The notes beneath the pieces were generated by a model. The model was not told where the DNA came from and made no database searches. It saw only the letters and a program-made list of their open reading frames with translations. Shown piece after piece: positions 32,750 to 44,306 of a stretch of 64,000 nt of DNA. The number at the start of each line of letters is the position of its first letter. The first letter of the stretch is position 1. Source of the stretch: Lineus longissimus (Eukaryota > Nemertea > Pilidiophora > Heteronemertea > Lineidae); the NCBI RefSeq assembly GCF_910592395.1, contig NC_088324.1, positions 5,484,953 through 5,548,952 of the forward strand, written 5' to 3'. The translations under genes were made by a program, and so were the position numbers.

Positions 32750-33415
32750 GTAACCGGAAAAACGCCGACCGACCGACCGACCGACCGACCTACCGACCTG
32801 TCAACCTACCGTCATATGCAGTATCCCTTTCGCTTCTCTATAGCACATGTATCTGTGTAGGCTAGTGCCCAGCGCAATGGACGTGATGGAGTCCGACGTG
32901 TCTGACAGCAGCATCTCCAGTCAATTATACCGGGAAAACGAGCCCACGCGGTAAGGAACTGATAACGATACTCTAAAGATATGCTTTGTCTACATGGTCG
33001 GTGGATATAAAAACATGATTTGGGCCTAATCTATGCACTGTAGTTTTTCTACTCGAGTGTCTCGACCGATGCAATGCATGAACTGCAACGCGCAACATGC
33101 ATTTGTTGTCATTTGAACAGCGCACGTGCGCTTGTTTACAATTTCATTTCACATGACCTGCTATCGTGGATTGGATATATCGCATTGACTTATGAGACCT
33201 GAGACTCAACTACGAAACTCCTTGGGTTGGTAGGTTGGTAGGTCGGTCGGTCAGCGTTTTTCCGGTTACCGCTGCTGTCAGACATGTCGGAATCCATCAC
33301 GTCCATTGCGCTGGTCACTACACAGATACATGTGCTATAGAAAAGCGAAAGGGATAATGTATATGACGGTAGGTCGGTCGGTCGGTCGGTCGGTCGGCGT
33401 TTTTCCGGTTACCGC
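32750..33415. repeat. Inverted repeat with (GACC)n / (GGTC)n tracts
   Basis: 32750-32930 ('cggtaaccggaaaaacgccg', (GACC)n, 'tatccctttcgcttctctatagcacatgtatctgtg', 'gcgcaatggacgtgatgga') is the reverse complement of about 33280-33415, with a loop of about 350 bp. A further (GGTC)n unit at 33235-33260 shares the 'cagcgtttttccggttacc' flank. Confidence 0.75.
32877..32950 (+). CDS. Candidate first coding exon (acidic/Ser-rich N-terminus)
   Basis: ATG at 32877 opens MDVMESDVSDSSISSQLYRE and ends at a canonical donor (CACGCG then GTAAGG; GT at 32951-32952), 24 codons plus 2 nt. The first 45 nt are present again, inverted, at about 33277-33318. No downstream exon was identified. Short acidic starts like this are common in transposon-encoded proteins, but nothing specific is recognisable. 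Confidence 0.33.
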
Positions 33416-35634
33416 ATTATACCGCATTTTCCGCTTAATTATAAAGCTAGCACGCGAGGCCTTTACGTGAGTAATGTGTAATGTGTAATGTTTAATGTGT
33501 AATGTGTATATAATGTCAATTAAATGATTTATGAATTGTATTTTTTTTCTATATCCGCCACGTATAGTTGTTTTGTTTGTCCTCCGCCGGCTACGGGCTG
33601 CGACAGCCTGAGTTGTACAATGATCAGACTACAACAGATACGAGACCGATTGAAATCGGACAGCGTATAAGAACAAAGACAAAATGATTTGTAAGGACGT
33701 GTTCAATCAGATACAAGTATGACGACTGAAATCGGAAAGCGTATAAGAACAAAGACAAAATGATTTGTAAGGACGTGTTCAATCAGATACATGTACATGT
33801 ATGTCGGGATGCATCAGATAGTCCAAACATAGCGGACACAGATGGCTCCGATCAGAATACAGATGATAGGAGTACATTTGAAAGTATGGACGTAAAAGTG
33901 GATTTAGCCGTATAGACTCAAGACAGCGAGAGACTACCACAAGCCAATGTACGTCACAAAACAACATGAAAGTGATTAAGATTTGTGATTGTAGATATTC
34001 AGGTATACCAGTAGTCCCCTATGCTCAAGGATAGGAACATATAGGCCTAGTCATATTATGTCATTTATAATTTTTATCAAGAACAGCCTGTTGTGTCGAC
34101 GTGTACAAGTCAGTTCTGGATTAGTTAGCAAAGGGGAAGTACGGTTTGGATTTCCGTCTGTATGCCACTTTGTTGCAGCCAACTCAACCAACATTTATAC
34201 CGGGAAACATCAATTTACATGATTTATAAAGAAGCGTCGTTTTCATTGTTAGTATCACAGCAGCCAGGTTACGTTCACCTCAGGGATTCCATCGACCTGA
34301 GGGAGGACAAGAACTCGTATTGAGTAGCGTCCAGCTCAACGTTACATAGACACTGCAGAATGATCATCAATCAAGCGATTCCCTGAGAAGAAACCGAGGA
34401 AGGTCAATTTGCATCCATCTCAGTAATGCAGACATCTTAGTGGTGACAAGATGGAAACGATATAAAAAAGAGATAAAGCATTGTTATAGAAAAGCGAAAG
34501 GGATAATGTATATGACGGTAGGTCGGTCGGTCGGTCGGTCGGTCGGCGTTTTTCCGGTTACCGCATTATACCGCATTTTCCGCTTAATTATAAAGCTAGC
34601 ACGCGAGGCCTTTACGTGAGTAATGTGTAATGTGTAATGTTTAATGTGTAATGTGTATATAATGTCAATTAAATGATTTATGAATTGTATTTTTTTTCTA
34701 TATCCGCCACGTATAATTGTTTTGTTTGTCCTCCGCCGGCTACGGGCTGCGACAGCCTGAGTTGTACAATGATCAGACTGCAACAGATACGAGACCGATT
34801 GAAATCGGACAGCGTATAAGAACAAAGACAAAATGATTTGTAAGGACGTGTTCAATCAGATACAAGTATGACGACTGAAATCGGAAAGCGTATAAGAACA
34901 AAGACAAAATGATTTGTAAGGACGTGTTCAATCAGATACATGTACATGTATGTCGGGATGCATCAGATAGTCCAAACATAGCGGACACAGATGGCTCCGA
35001 TCAGAATACAGATGATAGGAGTACATTTGAAAGTATGGACGTAAAAGTGGATTTAGCCGTATAGACTCAAGACAGCGAGAGACTACCACAAGCCAATGTA
35101 CGTCACAAAACAACATGAAAGTGATTAAGATTTGTGATTGTAGATATTCAGGTATACCAGTAGTCCCCTATGCTCAAGGATAGGAACATATAGGCCTAGT
35201 CATATTATGTCATTTATAATTTTTATCAAGAACAGCCTGTCGTGTCGACGTGTACAAGTCAGTTCTGGATTAGTTAGCAAAGGGGAAGTACGGTTTGGAT
35301 TTCCGTCTGTATGCCACTTTGTTGCAGCCAACTCAACCAACATTTATACCGGGAAAAATCAATTTACATGATTTATAAAGAAGCGTCGTGTTCATTGTTA
35401 GTATCACAGCAGCCAGGTTACGTTCACCTCAGGGATTCCATCGACCTGAGGGAGGACAAGAACTCGTATTGAGTAGCGTCCAGCTCAACGTTACATAGAC
35501 ACTGCAGAATGATCATCAATCAAGCGATTCCCTGAGAAGAAACCGAGGAAGGTCAATTTGCATCCATCTCAGTAATGCAGACATCTTAGTGGTGACAAGA
35601 TGGAAACGCTATAAAAAAGAGATAAAGCATTGTT
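33336..35634. repeat. Tandem segmental duplication, two units of 1149 bp
   Basis: 33336-34484 and 34485-35633 are near identical (a handful of single-base differences), both beginning TATAGAAAAGCGAAAGGG with (GGTC)n and ending 'gataaagcattgtta'. The right end of each unit contains the terminal exon region of the minus-strand LamG pseudogene. In the left unit that exon's acceptor AG is changed (ATATCG). Confidence 0.92.
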
Positions 35635-36794
35635 AGTCAGTTACATAGATGGAAAGGAATTCAATATCAATACCACCTAAAAAGCCCAAATCGGGTTCTT
35701 TAAAACATTTCTTCTGATTTGGAATTCTAGTTTGATGCATTTTTTTGCTGAAAATTGTGCGTAATTTCTGCACCCTGACACTGACAATGCTGAACAAAAA
35801 AAGTGGTCACGCAACTAAGATCATTAACAACCAAACTTCAAAGAAATCCATTCAGTAGTTCACGCTCAAAGCTCAAAATGATATTTACAAATAAAAAGGA
35901 ATAGACTATCTAGCATTTTCTATTATATCTTACCTGAACGGCCAAGTAAGTTGTACGCGTTGCCATCAACACTCAGGAGTGCAATGCGCCCCATAAAGAA
36001 GTCGTTATTGCTGTCCTTCTTGTAGCCGACTTCGTAGGTTGGATGGTCATTCACCTGTAGGTCGTGATCAGGAAATTTGGTACTGAGGGAGCTGACCACT
36101 TGGTCATTTAGGTTTATTACACACGTACCAGACACATGCGAATACGTGACGAAAAGGTGTTGCCAAACGCCACGCGTCACAGAACCACCCCGGCTTCAAA
36201 CAGATTCTGATTCGGATTGCTTCCTGCACTGTTGATGTTTCGTCTGAGATCCACCTGTATCTTCCCATCGGCCTGTACCACAATAATGAATTGCCATGGT
36301 TTGGACCAATCGCCGAAAAGGACTTGCCTCTTGCCGTTTGCAATTGATTTGAACCATATTTCGATGGTAAAGTCCTGCTTCTGGAACTTGACCGCGGGGA
36401 CATGAGCATACCCAGTACCATTAAGCTCCAGGACGAGTTTGTTTATCTCGCTGTCGAAGACGAAGGAGGCACCTTCGCTGATTCTGAAAGAGATGAAGTG
36501 AAGGAATCTGGGTTTTACTTCTCAATCAGACTACAAGGCCACAGAGCTGAAGAGATGTGTATAAAGTTGGTATTTTGAGCATCGACATTGGAGTAATTTC
36601 CTAATTGAATGATGCCGAATTTATTGTCTAAGAAGCAGAAATTACTTTTTCTTGTTCTATTTGACTACTCTGAATGGGTTTTAAATTATATTGTCAACTT
36701 AAAGAAATGTGCTATATTCTATATTGTATAATAACATGGCTAACTCACGGTTTGATGTGATCTGTGGGTCCTACGAATCCAGTGTGATAGAGCT
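35586..36794 (-). pseudogene. LamG-domain gene copy, truncated and frameshifted
   Basis: Three exons align with the last three exons of the plus-strand gene: linker exon 36794-36749 (46 nt, same length), LamG exon 36483-35934 (550 nt against 551) and terminal exon 35608-35586 (23 nt). The 1-nt loss is near 36185-36195, where the intact copy has GAAGCCAGTGGTGGC and this copy one base fewer; it shifts the frame in the middle of the LamG domain. The signal-peptide exon, first linker and first LamG exon are absent because the segment matching 57.8-61.3 kb is missing. Splice sites are still good. It could still be transcribed, but would not give the secreted two-domain protein. Confidence 0.85.
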
Positions 36795-38091
36795 CTGCAA
36801 ATAGATATTACAAGTAAACGGTATTCTTGATTAATCAGCCACCACGGCATAACTATCATTGACTAAAGTAAGTATGGCGCATGCGGGCTAGTGAAACAAG
36901 ACAGACACACAGACATACAAATTAAGTCAAAATAAGGCCTGGTCAATGATCTCTCAAAAAGCATCCTGGTATAACGAGTGATTTTCGATATATATTTATG
37001 TACTCCGCCTCTAGATATTTAATGATGAAGAATGGGTGAAAAAAAACCTTTATTTCAGGATACTTATAAATGATTACAGTTTTTTGGACATGTGCACAAT
37101 CTCTGTCCATTTGCTCTCAGTTTTCACAAGACTGAGCACATCTTTGCATTGTCTATATATACATGACAGTCAGATACGATTTATATGAACAAATATTAAG
37201 TTATCAATTAATGCTTTGGTTAGAGATTATAACCTAAAACCATGACCAAAAGTGTTGATATGACATAAAAATTCGCCACAATGCCAAGATTTTAACAAAA
37301 ATGATCCACGTCAAGATCGGGTTCTGCTGAGGCATTTGTAGGCAGAGGCATTAACATTTATCGAATACCAAAAGTGAATTGATCCGGCAGATACAAGACC
37401 ATGAAAACCTCCCAAAAATGCCTCAAAAGCCCATTCAGATTCATCCAAAATTACTGACAGTGTACCAGGGGCCGGCTTTTATAATACAACAAACAATATC
37501 TGGATTTAAAACGAACCGCACTTAACAGTGTAGATGCACTATTCACAAACGAAGCCTCGTTTAGAATTCAGCGGTTATGGTTGCCTAGCAAAATGTGGAA
37601 GCTGTCAAAAAGCATTTAAAAAAGGATTTAAAACCAAATTTTTCGTTGTTCAATTTGATACACAAACCCAACTGCTCCTCATAACTTTGCAGAGTTTATT
37701 TTGAGAGAAATGTGCGAAAGATGAATGAAACATGACATGAGCGTTCAAAAAAAATAAATATCGGTAATGCACGAGAATGCTCGAGAGAATTTCTCGTGCT
37801 CGAGAGAATTTCTCGTGCAATCCAGACTCTGAATGTTGAAAGACCGTCCGCGTTTACGCCATGTTCCTATGAGGTCATGACGTCTTCAACTCAAGCGTTT
37901 ATTCGTCTTCCTAGACTTTTTCCCGTCATGAGGGAATCGGGTCAAAAATGACAAAAAAACTTGCCAATTTAACTTAATTTTTTGCTATTTATGGGGATGT
38001 GATGATTTTTCCGTAGACTGAACGAAACAACTGTGCGGTACTCTTCAAGGGATTTGGATGACTTCATAACTCAAGGCTCTTGTCAATTAAT
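36795..38091. other. Intronic/flanking DNA of the LamG pseudogene
   Basis: Matches 61325-62320 in inverse orientation up to about 37850. It contains a short palindromic repeat of TCGAGAGAATTTCTCGTGC (37770-37820). 37850-38000 is not found in the other arm. Confidence 0.55.
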
Positions 38092-38308
38092 GAAGTCACT
38101 CTAGTATCACCGATCTGAGACCGTTTCTAAATATTCAGGTCAAGCCCCAAAATGAGCACATACACACATATCTTCGTTCGATGCAGTTCAACATGTCCAA
38201 GTTGGTCGGGTTGGCGACACCAATTTACCCGATGGTCATTGCGTCATGTTTCGGCGCTGCATTTGTGTCGATTTCGGAAGAAACTATCAACCGGTCTTAA
38301 TTAGATAT
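38092..38308. repeat. Long target-site duplication, left copy
   Basis: About 217 bp, matching 38915-39126 (212 bp) in direct orientation. The corresponding place in the other arm (about 57480-57695, inverted) has a single copy. Confidence 0.8.
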
Positions 38309-38914
38309 ATATATATATATATATTATTAACGTGTCACCTTTTACAAAAAGCCAGCCTGCAAAGGCTTACGAGACACAATAATTCATAATTTGTAAACGG
38401 GAGCGCAACATGTCGACCGCGGCAAAGGGAGGGGTGGTCCGACCATACACGCCTTATTCTACTTAAGATTTGAGGCGGTTTATTTACGCATTTGGTAGAT
38501 GAGTCGTATATAGCTAGCTACACGTCCTGTCACTGCCGGACTCGACAGAAGCGCATTCAGTCCACCGCTCCGGTCCATGGAACCAACATTTTCATCAATA
38601 TCCAACAGCAAGTCCACCCGCTCTCGGCTACATTTTGTACACTCCAAAAGAAAATGGAACTCATCTTCCACTTTTTCATCACCACAGTTCTTACAGGTTC
38701 TATTTTCAAGCGGCACACCCCCGATATCGTCCTAATTCTATACCTAGAGGGAATGTACCGTTACGCATTCTTGCTATTGTAGACCTACTTGCCCTACTTA
38801 GTGGCAATAAAACATATCTCTCCGTACCGAATTCCTATTTTAACAACTTAAACGTTCGTAGTTTTGGCATGTTCACCACCCCATTTTTCCATTTAACCAC
38901 ATAATTTGCCATGG
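38309..38914 (-). mobile_element. 5'-truncated LINE (non-LTR retrotransposon) 3' end
   Basis: Minus-strand frames give the typical tail of a LINE ORF2: RMRNGTFPLGIELGRYRG, then PLENRTCKNCGDEKVEDEFH and FLLECTKCS, i.e. the CxxC...E.HFLLEC zinc-binding C-terminus, ending at TAA near 38480. A frameshift and an in-frame stop lie upstream. The 3' end is a (TA)n tract (38304-38325) next to the target duplication. The 5' part is missing. Confidence 0.8.
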
Positions 38915-39126
38915 GAAGTCACTCTAGTATCACCGATCTGAGACCGTTTCTAAATATTCAGGTCAAGCCCCAAAATGAGCAGATACACACATATCTTCGT
39001 TCGATGCAGTTCAACATGTCTACGTTGGTCGGGTTGGCGACATCAATTTACCCGATGGTCATTACGTCATTACGCTGCCTTTGTGTCGATTTCGGAAGAA
39101 ACTATCAACCGGTCTTAATTAGATAT
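38915..39126. repeat. Long target-site duplication, right copy
   Basis: Direct repeat of 38092-38308, beginning GAAGTCACTCTAGTATCACC and ending 'cttaattagatat'. Confidence 0.8.
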
Positions 39127-39448
39127 GTGAAACTTGAGTACTTGCGTATTATGATTTTAGTGGCCAAATTTGGGTTCAGCAATTTCAACGAATTAAAAGC
39201 TACTACATGCAGTAGACTGGCTTACGGACCGGTATAATTATTTCTCATGGCCTAGTTGTTGTTCAATCGGTGTTAGACAAACACCAGAGTTGGCTGCATG
39301 AACAACGCGTCATCGCTTCTAGTTAAGCTTATAGCGTTAGAACTACATGTACATTTTTGTGTAAAAACTTCATGCGCCAACTGAGCTACCGGGCCCGAAG
39401 ATGATCACACTTCATTTTGGAGTGTTGACATAGTTGGGTTAGTCACCG

Positions 39449-41235
39449 AACGGCAGTCGAGGGACCACGGTGGCTAAAGGTATCAGTTTGCCGAAGAAAA
39501 GTGCGTGCTTACCTACAGCATCCTGAACCTCATGGTCTATACTCACACTAAACATAGCCGGGGTATATCCCATGAAATATGTCATTGTAATCTAATATGT
39601 TTTATCCATTTTCAAGTGCACCTGAACTTAGCGTGCCGTGCATACAACAGTACTCAGATAGCCAGTAACAAATGTCAATTCCTATGCTAGCCTCACCTGA
39701 AACCGCTCTATATGCTTGTTTCCATTGCCAAATCTCCCTTCTTATTCATCCTATTCAATAAAAATTCTCCTGAGAGTTTGAGATTATGATCTTTTCTCGA
39801 ATATACAGCCATTGAAAAAGCTATAAGACGATCGGTCATGTCTTCCATATTGATGTTATCTTTATAGTTATTTGATTTCGTACACATGACGGTCGAGGTC
39901 ACATCATCATGCAAGACACGTCAGCAAGCGTTATTTGGCCCAAAGTATTTGTAATTATTACGTGATGTCCACATTGCGACAATCACATGCCTGTAACGCC
40001 ATGAAAAGCATGCCACACATGACTGGTAGCCTGGAAAATTCCAGCCGCCATTTCGAGGCACCTCTTGGGTGGCCCGCATCCGGTAATTCCTGAGGCCACA
40101 CAAGGAGTCATCATGAAGCTCAGGCCAAACTTGGCACTATCAACCGAGCTTATGCCCTGAATAAACCCACAAGCTTCCAGCGGATTGCCGGCTGTTTATT
40201 AATAAAAGTGTACCATCCATGTCTCAAAACTGCATTTCAAATGAACACAGTGAATACAAACTGCTATGGGAGTGATTTAGTGAGATTCAAGAGGAGCACA
40301 TTATTTGTGAACCATAGCCTAATGCCCTGAATAAAATCTTCTCATAGCTGACGAGGCAAACAACTACCCTAGAAATGAAGTGTTTATTCCAGTGTCTGCG
40401 ATGCGAAGTTACTGATGGAGACTACTACCATGACTACTGGATGGCCACTTCAGCTTCTTCTATCCGACTTCTGTACTCACCACATGTGGTTTCCCTTTGT
40501 TTAGTGTCCGACAATAGAACCTGATCCAAGACCCATAATAACCCTCTACATACAGCCTCCAAATACTCAATGCTTGCAAATTCGATCCACTTAACTCCAC
40601 ACAACTGGCCTTCTAACTATTTATTAGACGGTTGGCCCCGTCGGAAAAAGTAGATGATTGCTCCCCCACCACCCACCCCGGTGGATGGGCTCTTTATGTA
40701 TTTTACTACAAGGGACGGTTGGCCCCCATGCGGATGAGAGCACCTCTATTTTAGAGCACTTGGTCTTTTGTTCGCCCCATTGTGCTATTGTTTGCGTTCA
40801 ATAATAGTCCAACATGAGCGTTTGTGAACCGTAGCCTAATGCCCTAAATAAAATATTCTCATAACTGACGCGGCCGACAATACCCTACTCAATTCCTCCA
40901 CTCCATCACTCCCACAGGCATAGCACAGCACAAACAGCTTTTAAAAGAGGGCTCAATCATCATGCTGTTAATACGGAACCTTGATAAAAACAGACCTTCT
41001 CGATCCAGAGCCAGGACATTCGAACACACGTCCAAGTCGATATCCTAACTGGATGACGTCACAAGCGGGATCAGGGAAAATCAGTTGGTTTTTTTGGAGC
41101 CGCAAGGAACGGATCGTCCTTCGGCTCGATCCCGCTTTTCAACCTTCCTCAGGTAAATATATCCAATTTCCCACTTTCTTGCCGTATTTCTATCTCGATT
41201 TACCCTTCAAGGGTGTGTTTTTGTCCTGTTTCACG
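39449..41235. other. Intergenic DNA with short direct repeats
   Basis: 40310-40372 and 40825-40890 are direct repeats ('gaacc(a/g)tagcctaatgccct(g/a)aataaaat.ttctcata.ctgac'). A second pair is 'acggttggcccc' at 40628 and 40714. No supportable gene. Confidence 0.45.
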
Positions 41236-41470
41236 GAGCCTGTAGTGGCCAATGTTTGTACTTCGGTGTCTGTGTGACCCATTTTTTATCTTATTTTGCC
41301 TTCGTTCTCGGAGCCTGCGGTGGCACACGTCGAGCCTGCGGTGGCCGATTTCTTTTGGAGCCTGCGTTGGCCCATTTTGATTTTAGAGCCTGTGGTGGCC
41401 TATGCTCACAGCCTGTGTTGGCCTACGTTCAGAGCCTGTGGTGGCCCACATTCAGAGCCTGTGTGGCAGA
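41236..41470. repeat. Minisatellite of 'GAGCCTGTGGTGGCC' units
   Basis: Eight irregularly spaced copies of a 15-mer close to GAGCCTGTGGTGGCC with spacers of 5-60 bases. The apparent ORFs here are by-products. Confidence 0.75.
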
Positions 41471-42030
41471 TTCGTGATGATTTTCTTTCTCTTTCGGTCA
41501 TGCGGTGACCTGTTTTTTGTCTGTGTCAAGAGTACTAAAAAATTTCTTCATGTGGCTTAGTTACTGTACTTTCGGCCAGGCCCCCAGTAAATTGACCCGC
41601 ACCGAGGTCAGAGGAACACGCCCAAAAAATGGCGTTTCTTAGTTGTCGTTTTTTCTCTTTAGCACCAATCCCACAGTATAATCCTGCTTAGACCCATTTC
41701 AGAGCCTTACATCACTCTTCACGCTATTCTATTTACGCTATTGATACTATATACTATTGGTTTGTTCCTCCCAGAATTACCAGGGTGTTTTTTTCCCCAA
41801 GCTCAGGCTAAAAGTAACATTTTTCTATCCAACAGTCCGTCCATACGTCTTAGTGTTACGTGAGATTGTCCAGACGAACAAAGAAGGGGATCGATGTACG
41901 CAACACGTCACAATTCTTCAATACCATCGACCCATTGGGATCGTTCGAGGGCCAACAAAAAATAAAATAAAATAAATAAATTCGCCTACAACATAGACCG
42001 GCACACTTTCGATTCAGCAGTCACGTCAAC

Positions 42031-42246
42031 ATGGCCTCTCCCGGTTCATCAGCACCCAAGTGGTACCTGAAGGAAGGACACTCCCTAAGGGGTATAGACG
42101 CTCTACCAGTCGTGATTAGAGTTCAACAAGTTACAGCAATAAAAGAGGGCGAATTCGCGAGTCTATCAAAGAAGTACCCGTTGGAGTCCTACTCGGGTGA
42201 AGATCTTGACAAAGAAATAAAAAAGCTAGCCGGCTACGATATGAAG
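42031..42246 (+). CDS. Gag-like spliced gene, exon 1
   Basis: ATG at 42031 (context GTCAACATGG) opens MASPGSSAPKWYLKEGHSLR and runs 72 codons through KKYPLESYSGEDLDKEIKKL to a canonical donor (ATGAAG then GTATGT), phase 0. Exon 2 continues in phase. I do not recognise this N-terminal segment. It precedes a zinc-knuckle gag-like exon and an RT-like exon further right, so it may be the start of a retroelement polyprotein or of a host gene derived from one. Confidence 0.5.
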
Positions 42247-42858
42247 GTATGTAGAACGTCTTTAGTAACTCGTATATCCTGCTTCCAGCAAAGACGCATG
42301 CCAACGCCCCAGCCCTGTTTAGATGCGGTCACCATTCTCCATCCACGACGTTGGACCCCTCCTTCATTTTCCAATCCTTCTTTTCAGAGCAGATTTCTCC
42401 CGCGAGTTGCAGTGCCCCGGATGCAGAGGACGTGACGCGATAACAGTACGCCACCTACCCAACTTGCTTCTCCAGGCGGGAAGTCGGCCCAGGCCGTTGT
42501 TTTTTCTTTTGCAACCACGGCATTTGCTGGGGGTTAGCACGATTCTAGAGATCTAAAATTCCAACATGAACAGCACCGCCAGAAGAGCTCCTTTCATAAG
42601 GAAAAGTTGTAACGCTCATCTCCAGAGTATGACGACGCATCAGCCTCTGTGGTACATTATAAGAGAGGAACCTTCTCAACGCTTCGTATCGAGGTACCGT
42701 GTGCAAGATCCACATCTACAGAAAAATCTTCTGAAAAGTTTTAGTACATGTATATCGACACAAAATTACCACGAACCGGGCAAGACCCCCGGAGCACAAA
42801 AATCTCACTATGACTTATACACGTTTGCAATATTCCAACGATATGCTCTCGATTTCAG

Positions 42859-43029
42859 ACCTTCTTAGAACTGGCCAAGAAAGAGGACAACCTTGGAAAT
42901 AGACGTGTGGTCTCGCACAGTGCAGATTTACAAGCGAACGCAACTGGCGCAACGGCAAGTCAGGCTCTACCCGCGATTGCCGACGGGCACGAAAATGCGG
43001 CTGCCGAGCAGACAACTGGAAAAAAGAGG
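42859..43029 (+). CDS. Gag-like spliced gene, exon 2
   Basis: 171 nt (57 codons, phase 0 at both ends) between the acceptor CTCTCGATTTCAG and the donor AAGAGG then GTAAGC. It encodes TFLELAKKEDNLGNRRVVSH, then an Ala/Thr/Gln-rich stretch and TTGKKR. The following acceptor at 43204 (TTCATTTCAG) would add a basic proline-rich piece (PREGRRQPRRPPPP), but its donor is not clear because a C homopolymer follows; it may be skipped. Confidence 0.5.
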
Positions 43030-43109
43030 GTAAGCATGTCTCCACATCATTTCTCAGTTGCAGCCGACGAGACGAATAGGCCTCTCGCAGATTCACCCTA
43101 TTGTCCTGA

Positions 43110-43318
43110 AATGAATAAATAAATAAATAAAGATAAATAAAAATAAAAAATAAAAATAAATAAATAAAAATAAATAAAACAAAAATAAATAAAATTCATT
43201 TCAGCCACGAGAAGGAAGAAGACAGCCCAGAAGACCCCCCCCCCCCCAACACGTCATACATCGATCTATTGATATTAACCAGAGGACCCCCCCCCCCCCC
43301 CCCCCCCCACCACCACCA
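43110..43318. repeat. AAATA-rich and poly-C simple repeats
   Basis: 43110-43195 consists of TAAA/TAAAA units. 43236-43248 and 43288-43308 are C homopolymers, followed by (CAC)n. Confidence 0.9.
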
Positions 43319-43684
43319 CCACCGTAGTTCGAAAGTCCTTTAGCCGACGCAGCATCCCTTCAATGGTCGAGTGGACATGCAAACTGATAGAAATCCTCAT
43401 ACACTCTGTTTTTTGTTGGGTTTTTTGTTTTATGTTTTATATTTTGTTGGTTTTACGTCAGCCATAGACATTTTAGGAGGTTCACATCTCTGTACGCATC
43501 AAAGGGCGATCCAATAGCATTGAAGCCACCAAGGCAAGACCTATTATATTCCGATCTTCCCACTTCACGGCAGCTCTGCAGTTCTTCAACATTCGCGCAG
43601 AATTGACCTTATTCCATTTAACATTTGTTGGGCAAAAGACTATCGACTATCCTGGTGATACCGTCTGTCTTGTTTTTTCTTCAG

Positions 43685-43807
43685 ACAATCGACGAATGCT
43701 CTCCTCGATCTACGGAAACAACCGAACCAACCGAACGGATGAACGCCATCGAGAAAGAGATATAGGAATCGAACGACAAGGGTAGCGTCCAGACCGCCTT
43801 GGCCCAG
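43685..43807 (+). CDS. Gag-like spliced gene, exon 4 candidate with in-frame TAG
   Basis: 123 nt, phase 0, between a very good acceptor (TTGTTTTTTCTTCAG) and donor (GCCCAG then GTACGA). It reads TIDECSPRSTETTEPTERMN, AIEKEI, a TAG (43763-43765), then ESNDKGSVQTALAQ. The next phase-0 acceptor is at 50544, on the far side of the DIRS element. The stop codon means the unit is decayed, uses readthrough, or has a sequence error. Confidence 0.42.
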
Positions 43808-43842
43808 GTACGAACTCTCTCTCTACGCATATCAACCTCCAT

Positions 43843-44018
43843 TTTATGTCGTTCATACTCTACCCAGGTCAGACTTTTGCATGTGTACTCCATTCGGACA
43901 CACCCGAAGAAGAAATAATCTATTTATAATAGAAATCTCTTAGCTAGTTCGCTTAGCTACACCTAGGCGGCGCCCCTATACAGCCTCTGCCTCGTGTGAG
44001 CCGCCATCATCAGTACTT
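43843..44018. repeat. DIRS left inverted terminal repeat
   Basis: Complementary to 50358-50518. Its outermost 30 bp (GTTCATACTCTACCCAGGTC) also pair with 50217-50250. Confidence 0.85.
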
Positions 44019-44306
44019 CTTCCGCGGCACACTATTGCACATTATTCCGAGATTTTTCTACGTTGTTTTCGCCAAATTTTGGTCGATTCTACGCTCGAGA
44101 AGGACACCCCGGGACACCTTCGGGAAGCTTATTATCTCTAGGAGACGGGTGAGATCGTTCTTTTACCATCCTCCCTCGATTTCTGCTTTTGGAGCGTGCT
44201 TTTTCTGCCGTCTCCCAAGAAATTTTTTCTCCGTTTTCCCGGGCTGTTGGTCACGTGACCAATCGTTTTATACTTTTGTGGTTTTTCTGTTAGAACTTTC
44301 GGCGTA

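Larger units (their letters stand above)
35505..39448 (-). repeat. Minus arm of a large inverted duplication
   Basis: Reverse-complement homology to 53118-63565, interrupted by arm-specific insertions and deletions. Matching blocks: 35505-37850 with 61325-63565; about 38000-38308 with about 57480-57775; 39127-39245 with 57376-57482; 39245-39448 with 53118-53290. This arm lacks the foldback element (53296-57377) and the 57.8-61.3 kb segment, and carries a LINE insertion. Confidence 0.85.

Noticed and set aside
39371-39398. tRNA-like 5' half on the minus strand (GGTAGCTCAGTTGGCGCATG)
   Set aside because: It looks like an A box, but no B box, anticodon arm or 3' half follows, so it is not a tRNA gene; at most it is a relic.
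41256-41508. Two overlapping ORFs over the minisatellite
   Set aside because: By-products of the GAGCCTGTGGTGGCC repeats; both frames are repetitive and no start context or splice sites support them.
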